From positions 284,483 to 348,482 of the forward strand of contig BCIJ01000012.1 of the NCBI GenBank assembly GCA_001599935.1: a stretch of 64,000 nt of DNA, given 5' to 3'. The notes beneath the pieces are model-generated. The model was not told where the DNA came from and searched no databases. It saw nothing but the letters and a program-made list of their open reading frames with translations. This DNA comes from Holtermannia corniformis. Its lineage: Eukaryota > Basidiomycota > Tremellomycetes > Holtermanniales. This document shows, piece by piece, positions 11,515 to 21,718 of the stretch. Position 1 is the stretch's first letter, and the number at the start of each line of letters is the position of its first letter. The position numbers were made by a program, and so were the translations under genes.

Positions 11515-11753
11515 GGCGGCGTTGAAGCAGCAGGCGAGCAATCACAGTGACAGTGACAGTGACAACATCTCTTCGGGTTCCCGCTGCGTCTTCTCGGTCT
11601 CGCTCCAGTCATCTGTCCATCTCGGATCGGCCTCTTCTGCGCTCGCTACCCATCACGACATTGTCACACGAGTGAGCAGTGAGCGAGGACAGCCTGCAGA
11701 GCGTAGCGGCCGTCGACATCCACCTCGGCGGTCACCAACGATCCCGATCCAAC

Positions 11754-13344
11754 ATGCAAGACCTCAAGTCGCTCTTCCATCCATTCTCAGAGCAGCCTGT
11801 ACTTTCCAGGACAGACTACCAGGCTATCCGATCAGACGACGACGAGGACGCGATCGCACTCCCGCAGCCATTGTTGAGCAATGCCATCGGCGGCGACAAG
11901 GAGGCCAGTGACCGCCGGGTCTTCTGGGCCTTTTGGGTGCTCGGAGCGGGCGTCCTGCTCAGCTGGAACGGTCAGTCGCTCGTGTAGCTATGCATGAGCT
12001 GACGACGCAGTGCTCATCTGCACCATGCCATTGCTGCAATCCTACTTTGCACCCAGCTCGCACGTCCGCCCCGCTCTGACCAGTATCCTCGCGACAGTCT
12101 ATACATTCACCAACTTCGGCTTCCTTGGCGTCGCTCAGCGCAACGTCGGCAAGGTCAGTCTTGCTCTCGCATCCCACCAACGCTCACTCGGCAGACGAGC
12201 CCGTCCGTCACTCTGCACCATGCCGTGCTCCTCCTGCTCGCAACCTCAATCTTCACAACGTTTCCCCTACTCCCGCTTCTCCTCCCGCTCCTCTCAACCC
12301 ACCTCCCAGTCCTCATCCTCCCGCTTCTCTTGGTCCAAACTATACTGCTCGCAATCGCCACCTCGTACCTCCAATCCTCCGTCTTTGCCCTCGCCTCACT
12401 CTGGGGCTCGCGCGAGATGCTAGCCGTCATGTCGGGCCAAGGTGGGATCGCAGTCCTCGTCAGTGGCGTCCAGGTCGTCCTCGCCGTGATATCCTCCAGT
12501 ACGCCCGACTCGCCGCCCAACAAGACGCCAGAAGAGGATGGCCCGCAGGCCGTAGTCTCAGGCTTGGGCCTCTGGGCGCTCGCCGCTGTCGGCTCGGTTG
12601 CGTGTCTAGTTGCACACAGGCATTTGCTCCGACATGAAGGCTATAGCGTCGTCAAACGTCATCTAGGGACGCAGCCAGAAGCGGATCGTCAAGACAAGAC
12701 GACGCTCAAGGTGTTTCGCAAAAACTGGGTGTTGGAACTCGCGGTCGCTTGGGTTTTCATTGTGACTTTGGTGCGTGCAGCCTTGGACGTGCTTGGAAGC
12801 GCAGCTGATGATACAGGCCGTGTTCCCGCCTATCACGACGACCATCCTCTCGGTGCACAAGCCCGTGCCAACGCTACTCCAGCCAAGCGTCTTCATTCCC
12901 GTCCACTTTTTCCTCTTCAACAGTAAGTCTCACAGAGTCATCACCCGACTAACACCCACAGTCGGCGACTACACCGGGCGGACCTATCTCCCCGCTCTCC
13001 TCCTCGTAACATCCCAACCGCTCATCCTGCTCCTCTCACTCGTACGCACCCTCTTCATCCCCCTCCTCCTCCTCTGCAACACGTCCATCCACTCCTCCCC
13101 TCCTCTTATCAACTCCGACACCGCCTATTTCCTCCTGATCGCCCTGTTCGGCCTCTCGAACGGGTACATTGGCTCGCTCTGCATGATCACGAGCTCGAGT
13201 CCGAGTTTGAACCACCGGATCAAACACGAGGAAAAGGACGTTGCGGGCACGCTGGCCGGCTTTTGTCTTGTCGCGGGCTTGGCGGGTGGCAGTCTGGCCA
13301 GCTTTGGTGTGAGGGCGGCCATCTCGGGCAGTGTGCTGGGATAG
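11754..13344 (+). CDS. FUN26: Equilibrative nucleoside transporter (ENT/SLC29 family)
   Basis: Facilitates nucleoside movement across a membrane. The yeast relative Fun26 acts at the vacuole. After a soluble N-terminus with an acidic patch (RSDDDEDA), the first membrane segment reads FWVLGAGVLLSWN, the ENT hallmark. Others include LLLLATSIFTTFPLLPLLL, the conserved cytoplasmic-facing SGQGGIAVLVSGVQ, AVFPPITTTI, VGDYTGRTYLPA and the C-terminal GLSNGYIGSLCM. About eleven hydrophobic segments can be counted, the usual ENT number. The first in-frame ATG is at 11754 and the stop is TAG at 13342-13344. Introns lie near 11970, 12150, 12775 and 12923, the last ending CACCCACAG. It is divergent from the Cys-rich gene, with 239 bp between starts. 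FUN26 is assigned by family, not orthology test. Confidence 0.9.
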
Positions 13345-13725
13345 TGCAATGTGATTGTGTTTACAGATGTGAACGGGCGCGATGTCGGCTGGTCGTGCGC
13401 TGATCGGTATAGGAACGGCAGTGATCATACCAAGCGTCAAGCGCTTCCATGTTGACATGCAGCTGATAACATGCTCTTGGTGTGTATACCGCCAGTTGCC
13501 GCTCTCAACAGTGGTCACCGAGGACCCAGGTCGACATCGACAGTGCGACAAGACAAAGCGATCCATCACCAATCACCCGTGTCAACTTGAACCGTCTGTT
13601 GGAACATTGCCGTCTCCAAAGCCTCTGCAGCGCGCTACACCAGCGCATCAGCTCTACTCCCCACCTCGGAGGCCAGGACCAACCCTCAGGCGATCCAGAT
13701 ACGCCATAGCGCGATCTTGAGATCT
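13345..13725. other. Convergent intergenic gap
   Basis: About 380 bases between the ends of the nucleoside transporter and the unrecognised gene on the opposite strand. Probably two 3' untranslated regions. No further coding or RNA signal was seen. Confidence 0.4.
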
Positions 13726-14787
13726 CTACTCGCCGTCAACCACGCCAGCGTCGACCAAACGCACCCTCATCTCCGTCGCCCTCTTGCCGATCGTATACAC
13801 CGTTTCACTCACAAACGTTATAAAAGAATCCATGATCTCGCCCGCTCGCATGTTATCGGTCGAGATCCATGAGCTGATCAGCGCTTTGTCGCGCTCACCG
13901 ACCGAGACCGACCTCGTAGCCCATCTCGTGCTCCCACTCTTGCCGCCAGAGCTTTGCGTAGAGGACAGCATAGCGTTCTTGGACCCACATGCGCTCGACG
14001 GCGTCTTGCTCGAGAGCGTTGTAGCCTCTGTTGGGGAGCCCGACCGAGTCGAGACTAGGCGATCAGCCGGCCGCCTGCGCTCAGAGCTAGACTGACATGT
14101 CCCAGATGGGCAGCTGTTCATTCCCAGCCTTCATCAGACGAAACCACCGCCGCCGATCATCGAGGTAGGTGCTGAAACCTGACCAGAGCTCGGCGTCGTC
14201 TCGCTCTTGCCAGTGCGAGAGACTGCCTTGCCATGCCTTTGTCTCGTCCTGGATCCACTGCCGCGGTGATGAGCGTCAGCAAGCACGGATAAGAGAGAGC
14301 CTGACCTCGCTGACGATTGCGAGCGCTCGGATCCTGCTGTCATGATCCCACTCGTGGTACGCAACGTCGACGAGCGCTGGCGACGCCGGCGTCGGGCTCG
14401 CAAAGATGTCGAGCGCTAGATGCATTTGCTCGTCGTCGTCGGTGTATACACACGAGTACAGGGCGGCACAGATTGGCGTGTCACAGACCTTCTCGACGGC
14501 GGCCAGAAGCAGTGCACAGACCCGACGGCGCTCGCAAAGTGATGGACAGTAGATGCATCGACGCTGCCATCACGGTCGAATACGATAGACAGTACGAGGG
14601 ATGCAGCCCAGCTCACTCTCTGCGTTTAACACTGGCAGCAGCATCGTCGGCGCTCGGGCCGACAGGAAGGCTTTTTGGTAGACCTTTGCCCAGGCGTGGT
14701 ATACACAATCATGGCACACTAGGCCTGTTCCAAGTCAGCTCGCACTCCGAGTCAAAGGCTGCAGCTCACCGCATGCCAGATACACAT
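13726..14787 (-). CDS. Unrecognised multi-exon protein
   Basis: Several frames on the complement are compatible with one spliced gene. Clear coding blocks are VCALLLAAVEKVCDTPICA and LVDVAYHEWDHDSRIRALAI (about 14320-14500), WQERDDAELWSGF...DDRRRWFRLM (about 14110-14250), YNALEQDAVERMW (about 13990) and the final exon IMDSFITFVSETVYTIGKRA, which stops at 13726-13728. Acidic and aromatic residues alternate and no membrane segment is visible. The upstream end is uncertain. An ATG at 14787 would sit only three bases after the UPF3 stop, which seems too close for an independent transcript, so the true start may lie near 14720-14560. No family was recognised. Confidence 0.5.
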
Positions 14788-14790
14788 CGC

Positions 14791-15919
14791 TCAGTCATCA
14801 ATCCTCCCCTCGGGCGTCGCTGCTCCACCTCGTCCTCTGCCCCGACCGCCCCGCCCTCCGCCCCTAGCATTCTGCTGCAGGATGCCAGCGACCGTCCCTC
14901 GCGCTGAGCGGTCTTTGCCTCGTCCACCGCGACCGCCTCGAGCCTCTCCGCCGCCCCTGGCCTTGCCCGGCTGACCGCCACGGCCGGTGCCAGCTGGATC
15001 AGACGACGTTGGACCAGGACCGCGGCCCACACTCGGTGTAGACGGCGTCGGCACCTCGCCAGACGAGCTACCAGCAACACCACTCGCCTCTCGCCGCTGC
15101 TTCCTCCTCGAGCGCGAGTTTTCATCCGACCCATTCGACGCAACCGACGCCGTGCTCGTCGTGATCTGCACTTCGCGACCCTTGCCGGCTTTCATGATGA
15201 CTTCGCCAGATGCGTTGGCAGACCCAGGAGCTCGCTTGGCAGCAGCAGAAGAGATGGATGCCAGAGCGGCGTTACGCCGCGCGTCGGATGAGTTGACAGG
15301 CTTCTTCTTGCTGCGGAGGTGGTCGAGCAGGGGGGTCGTAGTTGGTTGAGTTACTGGTACTATAGAACGTCAGCTCCGTCCACACTGATTGCGTGAGACC
15401 CACCGGTCGTCGCCAACACTGGCTTTTCCTGCGGCGCCGCCAGACTCTGCACAAAGGACAGAAAGTCTTCGTCTACACTGCTTCAGTGTCGCCCACCAAA
15501 CGCCATGCCCTCGCTCACCCGTGTCGATCGTACCCTGCCTAACATCCTGCTTGCTCTTGACCTTGTTGGGCGTCTTTTGCAACGGCGCAAACTCGACCAC
15601 GGCCTGATACTGCGCCCCCGTCTTGGCTTTGAAGATGTGGCCGTCAAACGCCCGATGGAACGCTACGAGCGACTGTGGATCGTTCATGAGCACGTATGCA
15701 CGAGAGTGCGTCGGGTGTGGATCAGTCCTGCGGCGGGACATCAGCCATAGCCTGCAGCACCAGCACTCACTCGTCCCCGACCCGGCCTTTGATGTAGCGC
15801 TTCCACGAGCACGTCTGATCGTTCACCCATGTCTGTACGACATTCCAAAAGAGCTCTTCAGGGAGTGCAGGTGGTAGCCTGCGTACGACGAGCTTGTTGC
15901 GCGGTGTCGGTGTCGCCAT
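14791..15919 (-). CDS. UPF3: Nonsense-mediated mRNA decay factor Upf3
   Basis: Upf3 binds Upf2 and connects exon-junction or ribosome signals to mRNA decay, shuttling between nucleus and cytoplasm. The Smg4/UPF3 RRM-like domain starts near the N-terminus: NKLVVRRLPPALPEELFW, then VNDQTCSWKRYIKGRVGDE, SRAYVLMNDPQSLVAFHRAF, DGHIFKAKTGAQYQAVVEFA and PLQKTPNKVKSKQD. The rest is low complexity: a basic middle (ENSRSRRKQRREA) and an RGG-rich tail (ARGGRGGRGKDRSARG, GGGRGGRGRGRGG). The tail suggests RNA binding or arginine methylation. The start is ATG at 15919-15917 and the stop TGA at 14791-14793. Introns fall after GDE, near 15520 and near 15360. It shares a 51-bp promoter with VFA1. Confidence 0.92.
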
Positions 15920-15970
15920 GGTTGTCGTTGAGAGCTCGAGCTGCGGCTGACTCCGTCGTCATCAACGGCC
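15920..15970. promoter_or_regulatory. 51-bp bidirectional promoter of UPF3 and VFA1
   Basis: Only 51 bases separate the two divergent start codons (ATG at 15919 on the minus strand and at 15971 on the plus strand). Both 5' leaders and core promoters must overlap here or extend into the neighbouring coding region. No TATA box is seen. Confidence 0.6.
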
Positions 15971-16636
15971 ATGGCCAAACCGCTGCAAAACATCTACTAT
16001 GAGCGTGTATGTATCGCTGTCTGCTAGCTGTGCTCTCGACACTTGTTGGGCCTGACAAACAGCCCAGAAAACAGGGACGGCGAGGCCCTGCTACATCTGT
16101 CGACGAGAGACGCAGACGGTGCTGGCAACGCTGAATGCTGAAGACTTCCTTTATACCTGCGATGGGCATCTGACAGATCCGTGTGTATCCTTGTATCCTT
16201 GGAGAGACTGGCATACTGACAGGGTGCAGCGGGTTGTACGTCCTGATGTGGTACCTTCAAAGCTGACGAGCAGTGCATCCCCTATCGCACCCACAGCACC
16301 GACCGGTCCCTCCCCGGAGGACATTCGCAAAGTCATCGCAGAACACACGGCTCGAGAAGCCAAGAAAGCCGACAAGGACAAAGACAAAGCCAAGGAAGAC
16401 GACGAGAAAGCCAAATCGCCCGCGTACATGACTCCTTCAAGCTCCACACCGCCCGCACCGACCCATCGCAAGTTTGCACTCCACCGAAGTATCTTTACGA
16501 TGCGGCAGACTGAGCTTAGACGGCGGGATCAGGGCAGTAAAGCAAAGGAGATTTCGAGAGGTGGGGTGCCTCGGCGTGCCATGACACCAGCTGACGCAGG
16601 TCAGGCTTGCCGCAAGTCCCTCGCGGTGCATTCTAA
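15971..16636 (+). CDS. VFA1: Vps4-associated protein Vfa1 (DUF1742)
   Basis: Vfa1 binds the AAA-ATPase Vps4 at endosomes and stimulates ESCRT-III disassembly. The first exon MAKPLQNIYYER joins after an intron to a treble-clef-like zinc motif, ARPCYICRRETQTVLATL...YTCDGHL, which is diagnostic. A long charged linker with many Lys and Asp (KKADKDKDKAKEDDEKAK) follows, then a basic helix (FTMRQTELRRRDQG). The best C-terminus uses an intron from near 16560 to GGTCAG near 16608 and gives GLPQVPRGAF, stop TAA 16634-16636, matching the short Leu-Pro-rich end usual in the family. Reading through the last intron would give a longer, less plausible tail. Confidence 0.82.
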
Positions 16637-17514
16637 TCGGCAGCGTAGCTCGTTATATGTCAGATCATTCACCTGCCCTACATACTTATCAGGCGCTCCT
16701 ACTTGTCCCTTTGTACGGTGTCTCGCCGGGGAGCAGAACATAGCTGACGTTGCGCCCTGACACAGGGCGTTGCCTTCCTGGGCTTTGACCGTGCTTGAGC
16801 TCGACAGCTAAACTACGCCTCCTTTCTGCTCAAGGTCTGTTTGGAGTGACGGCGTGCGATACCTTGGCCGATGGCTCGTGTGGACGTACCGACTGCTGGC
16901 AAACCCTGCCCTGTTCGTTACTCGGCAAGCGCAACAACTGGTGCGCCTGTTGTCAACCTCAGCCAGCATCGCCGAGGCGCTCATCGGGCAGTCTGCACAT
17001 TTCAAGGAGTTCGCGACGCCTAACTTCCTCCGGTCGACGACTGCAAGTGCTGATCGCTCCTTAGGTTACAGCAGCGAGCTGCACAGGGCACTCGATCCAG
17101 CGAAGAGCGTCAAGTCACTGGCTGGGTAACGTGCTCGTAGTCTAATCCTCGAGGTTTCACCGGTTACTGACAGACTGGATGCAGTGTATCGGCTCAAATG
17201 GAGACGTGAGCCGAACCGCCTCGATGGCGGGCGATGACTGTGACTATATACATACAAGCGCTAATGGACATAAGTCTACTCAGGGAGGAGAGGGAGAGCG
17301 GAGAGGAGAAGGGGGGCGATGTGGAGGTCGGCAGCATTGCTTGACGAGGCTGAGATGAAGGTTGCGCGGTGGAATGCTAGAGAGTCGTCAACGGCGGGAG
17401 GTCGAATTCTAGTCATCTCCAGGCATTCCCGCGTGACCTACTTAGTCAACACTGTCGCCCTTTTCAGCTCTCAATCGCTTTGGCAACTGATTCGGGTCCA
17501 ATACCTGCGAGTCT
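16637..17514. other. Gene-poor stretch
   Basis: About 880 bases between VFA1 and the next minus-strand gene. An open frame at 16854-17129 (RYLGRWLVWTYRLLANP...) has no ATG and no recognised similarity. It could be an exon of an undetected gene or a relic. A purine-rich GGAGAG tract lies near 17285-17315. Nothing else was recognised. Confidence 0.35.
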
Positions 17515-18458
17515 TCAGAGCTGGTCTGACGTTGATACGAGGAACAGACTGACAATATCCGCCAGATCCGCCGCTACGGCCATCCACGAACAGCCCTGGT
17601 TGTACCCTACTGAGGCGTTGACCCGACGCTGGTAGCTTACCCTACCCAGTTGGATGCGTCCCGCTGCGTCACGGCTGGCAATGTACATTTTGAAGCCAGT
17701 GCTGTCAAGAAGCCCAGAGAACCCATATTTGCGCCTTAAGACTTCAGTAATGGCCTTCACAGGGCTTATTAACTCACCGATTGTCCCGCAAAGCCATGAC
17801 GGCGACCAGCATGGCCTTTGGCTCATCGTGAACAGAATGAGGTGAGGCAGGAAAAGGCAGGGGATTTGGGTACTTGAATCCTTCGCGCTCACTGGGCTTG
17901 TACTCCTCTTCGTCATCAGGGCGAGAGCTAGTGAGGATCACATTGAAGTGCCATGGGGACCCGTCGAACACGTGGTGGGATGCTCACAGTCGCTCAGTGT
18001 GGGGTCTGGTACTGTAGCGCAGTTGACTTACGCAGGGTGGACACCAGAAAAGTGAAGTCAACGATTGCCTTGGCGTCCCTTCCATCAAAGGATGGACACC
18101 CTAGCAGAGCATTCGTAAACCATTGGAACTTCAAGGGATCTTGTAGTTTGGTTTGCACAAGTCGCTGAACGAGCTTGATGAGATCGATAGCAATCCACAG
18201 GTTGTCTGATACGTTGCCAGAAAACTGTGAGGATCAGTACCACTATCTTGTCGTCTTTCTTTGACGTACGTCATTGTGAATCCCGTCCAAGTTCTTTGCC
18301 CACAAAAAACTGTCCGAAGCAGTCAGGGGGCCGATTTCGCGCTCGGCTGCCTCGGCTTCGATGAGGGACAGCTCCCGATCGTGCTCCGGAGCAGAGTCTG
18401 CGACGACGGCTACGTTACTACGCGTTGCACCGTCTTCATAGCCGACAATGGGCGGCAT
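17515..18458 (-). CDS. Orphan hypothetical protein
   Basis: The first ATG on the complement is at 18458-18456 (MPPIVGYEDGATRSN). Splicing at GTACGTC (near 18272) to CTCACAG (near 18233) joins an acidic N-terminal helix (ELSLIEAEAAEREIG) to FSGNVSDNLWIAIDLIK and CPSFDGRDAKAIVDFTF. A second intron (GTAAGT near 18031) leads to VFDGSPWHFNVILTSSRPD. A third lies near 17780. The last exon gives SPVKAITEVLRRKYGFSGLL and stops with TGA at 17515-17517. The total is roughly 270 residues, soluble and mixed alpha/beta by appearance. No family was recognised. Consistent splice signals in three introns argue that it is a real gene. It is divergent from the next orphan. Confidence 0.5.
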
Positions 18459-18881
18459 GGCTGTTGTCGTTGTGGAATGCAAGGTGAGTGGCGACCAGAC
18501 TCAAGAAGGACGGGCGGAGCGTGTCAGCCGTGTCCACACGTGGTCTGTGCCTGAGTCTCGGCTGCGTGCGCGGCCCCGATGGTATTCTCCGATACTGATG
18601 AACGTACAGTGATCGTGCTTGAACCGAGACGTTTTCCAGGTAGCAACGAGTCTTTTGTGGGTATCGCTGTTGACGCACTGGATCCTACCAGCCCGGTATG
18701 CATCGCCACTGTCTATGGGTCATTGATGAGCGGCCTTGCGGCGAGCAAGCACGATCATGGGTGACCCTCGCAAGCAAGAGTATAAGGATCGCCGGTCAGA
18801 ATGCTTCTTACGACGTCATGCGGGCGAAAGCGACGCTGAGATCCATTGTAGGGATACTGAGCCCAGACAACGTTGACTATC
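18459..18881. other. Shared upstream region of two divergent orphan genes
   Basis: About 420 bases. A 61-codon ATG frame at 18579-18764 (MVFSDTDERTVIVLEPRRF...) and an overlapping frame at 18698-18907 are present, but neither shows splice support or resemblance. The second could be an upstream exon of the gene starting at 18882. Otherwise the segment probably holds the promoters. Confidence 0.35.
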
Positions 18882-20189
18882 ATGACGAGCGACTGGGAGC
18901 GTTATAGATCTCCGTTTCACGCGATCACCCGGCGTTTCTCATTGCCCCGGAGGCGAGAGCCCCAGATGCGGAGCTTGGATGCGGACGAGATTGCTCAAGT
19001 GCAAGGTTCGAGGTCGACATTGGATCTCGTCAACGTGATCAAGAGCATCCCTGTGTTGGGCGCGAAGGGCGACCACGAGCGATTTGACGGCGCCGTGAAA
19101 GCTGCAATCAAGACGTGTTATGGTGGGCTGTCGTGGAGGTGGCTGGATAGCCATGCGCCGGCTCCCTTCATTCGAGAGATCCAGAAGGCGATCAGCTCGG
19201 TTCTTGGCAAATCGCAGGGTCACGACGCTGTTTCCGCGGCTACCAGGGAACGGCTCGTCATGCGGAAGATGAGGGCGGACGGTTGCGAGACCCTCCGCGA
19301 TTACCTGCGCATCCTCGGGGAACTGTACGGTGGGTGTCCCGTCTCTAGTATCAAGGCCACTTCAGAGCTCTTTGGTGCATACCGCGTCACTCGCGACATC
19401 CACCTGCACGACCCGATGGAGGAAGCCACAGTCCAGCAGTGGATCTCGAACAGCTTTGTCAACGGGTGGGCGTTTCAAATGCAAGTTCATCGGGCACTCG
19501 ATATCCCCGAAGTGAGTTAGCTACTGTTCAGAGTTGCATCTACGCTTTGCTGATCTGAATGCATAGTCAGAAACAGCACTGCGGGACCAACTCCGCCCGA
19601 CTGTGAATATGATCACGGCTGTCCTGCGCCAGCAGGACCCCAGCATCAGCCGCTCTACCTTCTTCGCCGTTGAACAGCCGTTCGGGACCTTGCAAGTGCC
19701 GCTATCGGAGGCGAACGACATTTGGCTGGATGGACGATCAGACGGCACGACCGTCAGCTGCCTGCTGGGAAGGGAAATGGACAAGGGTTCCCGGATCATC
19801 GACGTCATATGGGAGTTTAAGGGACTTTTCGAAGGCATGTCGCGACCGCAGGTGAAGCGAGCCAAGGCTCAAATTGCCGCTTCGGCGCTCGCGATCCTCT
19901 TCCAAAGCGGCAGAGCGTATGTATAGCTGGCTTCGACGGGGTCGACAGCACTGACCTCCACAGCGACAGACATATCGGCACCGTGCTGACAATCCCCGAT
20001 TACTACGAGGTGCGCTTTGCCTGGCGACCGCCCGGCACCCGCTACGCCAAGGACGTGCAGTGGGTGCGCTGGCTTTGTCCACTGGGCGAGCACGCGAGAC
20101 TGGCGGCAGGCCTGGGTGCTCTCCTGCGCCACTTTCGCGCAGGCGGAGCGGCTACCAAGCTGTTCCCAAACTCGTTCGTTCTCGCCTGA
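18882..20189 (+). CDS. Orphan protein with possible PD-(D/E)XK nuclease-like motif
   Basis: ATG at 18882 (MTSDWERYRSPFHAIT). Two introns are clear: GTGAGT near 19512 to GCATAG near 19566, and GTATGT near 19918 to CTCCACAG near 19964 (branch ACTGAC). The product is about 400 residues. The N-terminal half is helical and basic. The middle contains ANDIWLDGRSDG and then RIIDVIWEFKGLF, followed by a helix QVKRAKAQIAASALAIL. An acidic residue in a turn, then a hydrophobic strand ending E-x-K, then a helix with Gln is the layout of PD-(D/E)XK nucleases. The end, HIGTVLTIPDYYEVRFAW, would be a further core strand. The stop is TGA at 20187-20189. Nuclease assignment is inference from pattern only. Some fungal and oomycete effector or kinase-linked proteins carry similar restriction-like domains. 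Confidence 0.5.
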
Positions 20190-20277
20190 GCAGCATCTGC
20201 CGTCGACCTGTGCGCCACATCCGTTACGTACTCTGCTACCGATCATCCCTTCCGCCCTCCTACCTTGACCACCCACC

Positions 20278-21481
20278 ATGCCCTCCCTCTCGACGCTCGG
20301 AGACGATCTGCTCATCCTCATCGCCAAAGCCATCGTCACACCCACGTCCAAGACGCCCACGCAGCACAAAGAACGCCACCTTCACGACCTGTGGAACCTC
20401 GCTCGCACTTCATCCTACCTCCACTCGGTCCTCTGGCCCGCACCAGGCCAAGCAGAGGGCTACTGGCAGCAGATTGTCTGGGTCCATGGCAGTGGCCGCA
20501 GTGCGGGGGTCAGGACGTGGTGCTGGACGGCGATGCGGATCATGAAGATGGAGAAGGCCGCGGCGCCTTATGGCGGGTGGTTGTCCACTCCAGCTGCACG
20601 TCGGCCAACCCAAGGCTACATGCTGCAACCGCCCGAGTGGACCGTCAAGCTCATCGGCGAGCGTAAGCGTGAGTGTGCAGGCTGGGTGGACGCAGGCTGA
20701 CTCTAGCAGCACCAGCGCCCAGTTTCTGGGATCGTCCGGTTATCACGGGCAAACAAGCCGAGCAGTGGAATGTACATCTTGCGGGTCGCATACTGTGCAT
20801 GGCGCTCACACTTGAGGCGACAGATCCATCTCAACCCAGCACACGATCCCAACCGCCGCGTTCTGCCCGACCTTCGCCTGCTGGCCATGCCGGCCCCGAC
20901 CGAGGTCGAGGTCCTGCTTTGCTTGACTGAAGAGTTTACTCGCTCGATCCCGCACAACGCGCCCAACGCCAGCTTGATCAAGCCCAAGGTCGTGCTTGAT
21001 CGCTTCAAGGTTGTGAACCCCGACGGTCTGTTGCTTGGTGATATCAAGCAGACGTTTCAGAAATGGTACGTGCCACATCGCAGCAGCTGCCATATCCCTG
21101 CTCAACGAATGCAGGCTGCTGGACGACAAGCAAGTCAAGAGCAAGCCAATCCAAGCGCTCATCAAGATGTGCGCCGGCCCAAGAGGCACCGAACGGTCCG
21201 CTCTCGCACTGTCAGTAGCTCCCGCTCCCTTGTTGTCCTAGTCTTGCCGCTCAATCGCTGCCAGGTTGATGCTGCACGAGTCTGAAGACGAGCCGATGAC
21301 GCGCACCTGGCCGTTCACGACCATCAACGGCGGCAAGGTTTTGATGATCCTCCAGAATGGTCGTGAAGCGTTTTGGCAATGGTATGGCGCTGCTGGTGTT
21401 GGTCCGGGTCAAGACGTTGGGATGGATGACGACGTCGAGGCGTCTGACGAGGGCGACGAGATGTCCGAGGATGATGAGTGA
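20278..21481 (+). CDS. F-box-like hypothetical protein with acidic tail
   Basis: ATG at 20278 in a good context (CCACCATGC). The first exon begins LSTLGDDLLILIAKAIV and continues LHDLWNLARTSSYLHSVLWP, similar to an F-box: a Leu-rich helix followed by a short helix with W-L-R-x-x spacing. This would place the protein in an SCF ubiquitin ligase, but the match is weak. Later exons give APAPSFWDRPVITGKQAEQW, LRLLAMPAPTEVEVLLCLTE, LDRFKVVNPDGLLLGDIKQT, KPIQALIKMCAG and ESEDEPMTRTWPFTTINGGK. The C-terminus is strongly acidic (DDDVEASDEGDEMSEDDE). Introns begin near 20668, about 20800, 21065 and 21210. Stop TGA 21479-21481. It lies 88 bp downstream of, and on the same strand as, the previous orphan. 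Confidence 0.6.
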
Positions 21482-21718
21482 GCCGTCGTTTGGTGTTGTT
21501 TGCGTTGTACGATTCTGCCTTTACGTTTGACAATACGATCATGCGATGACTTTATGAGACTGGCATCCTGCTGCGACTGTTCACTCCTGCCCGTTGATGC
21601 AAACCCTGGCTATCGCTGTCGAACCTAACAAACAGACCGTATCAACTTGCACGCTGGGGTTTGGCCGCCGTCTTGCACTCCATCACCACGACCATCGACC
21701 ACCTTGACAACGACGAGC

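Noticed and set aside
11679..11753. An upstream start for the nucleoside transporter (MSEDSLQSV...)
   Set aside because: The codon there is GTG. In a fungal nuclear gene the first ATG, at 11754, is preferred.
16854..17129. Open frame RYLGRWLVWTYRLL...
   Set aside because: No ATG start, no consistent splice partner and no family resemblance. Listed only as part of the gap.
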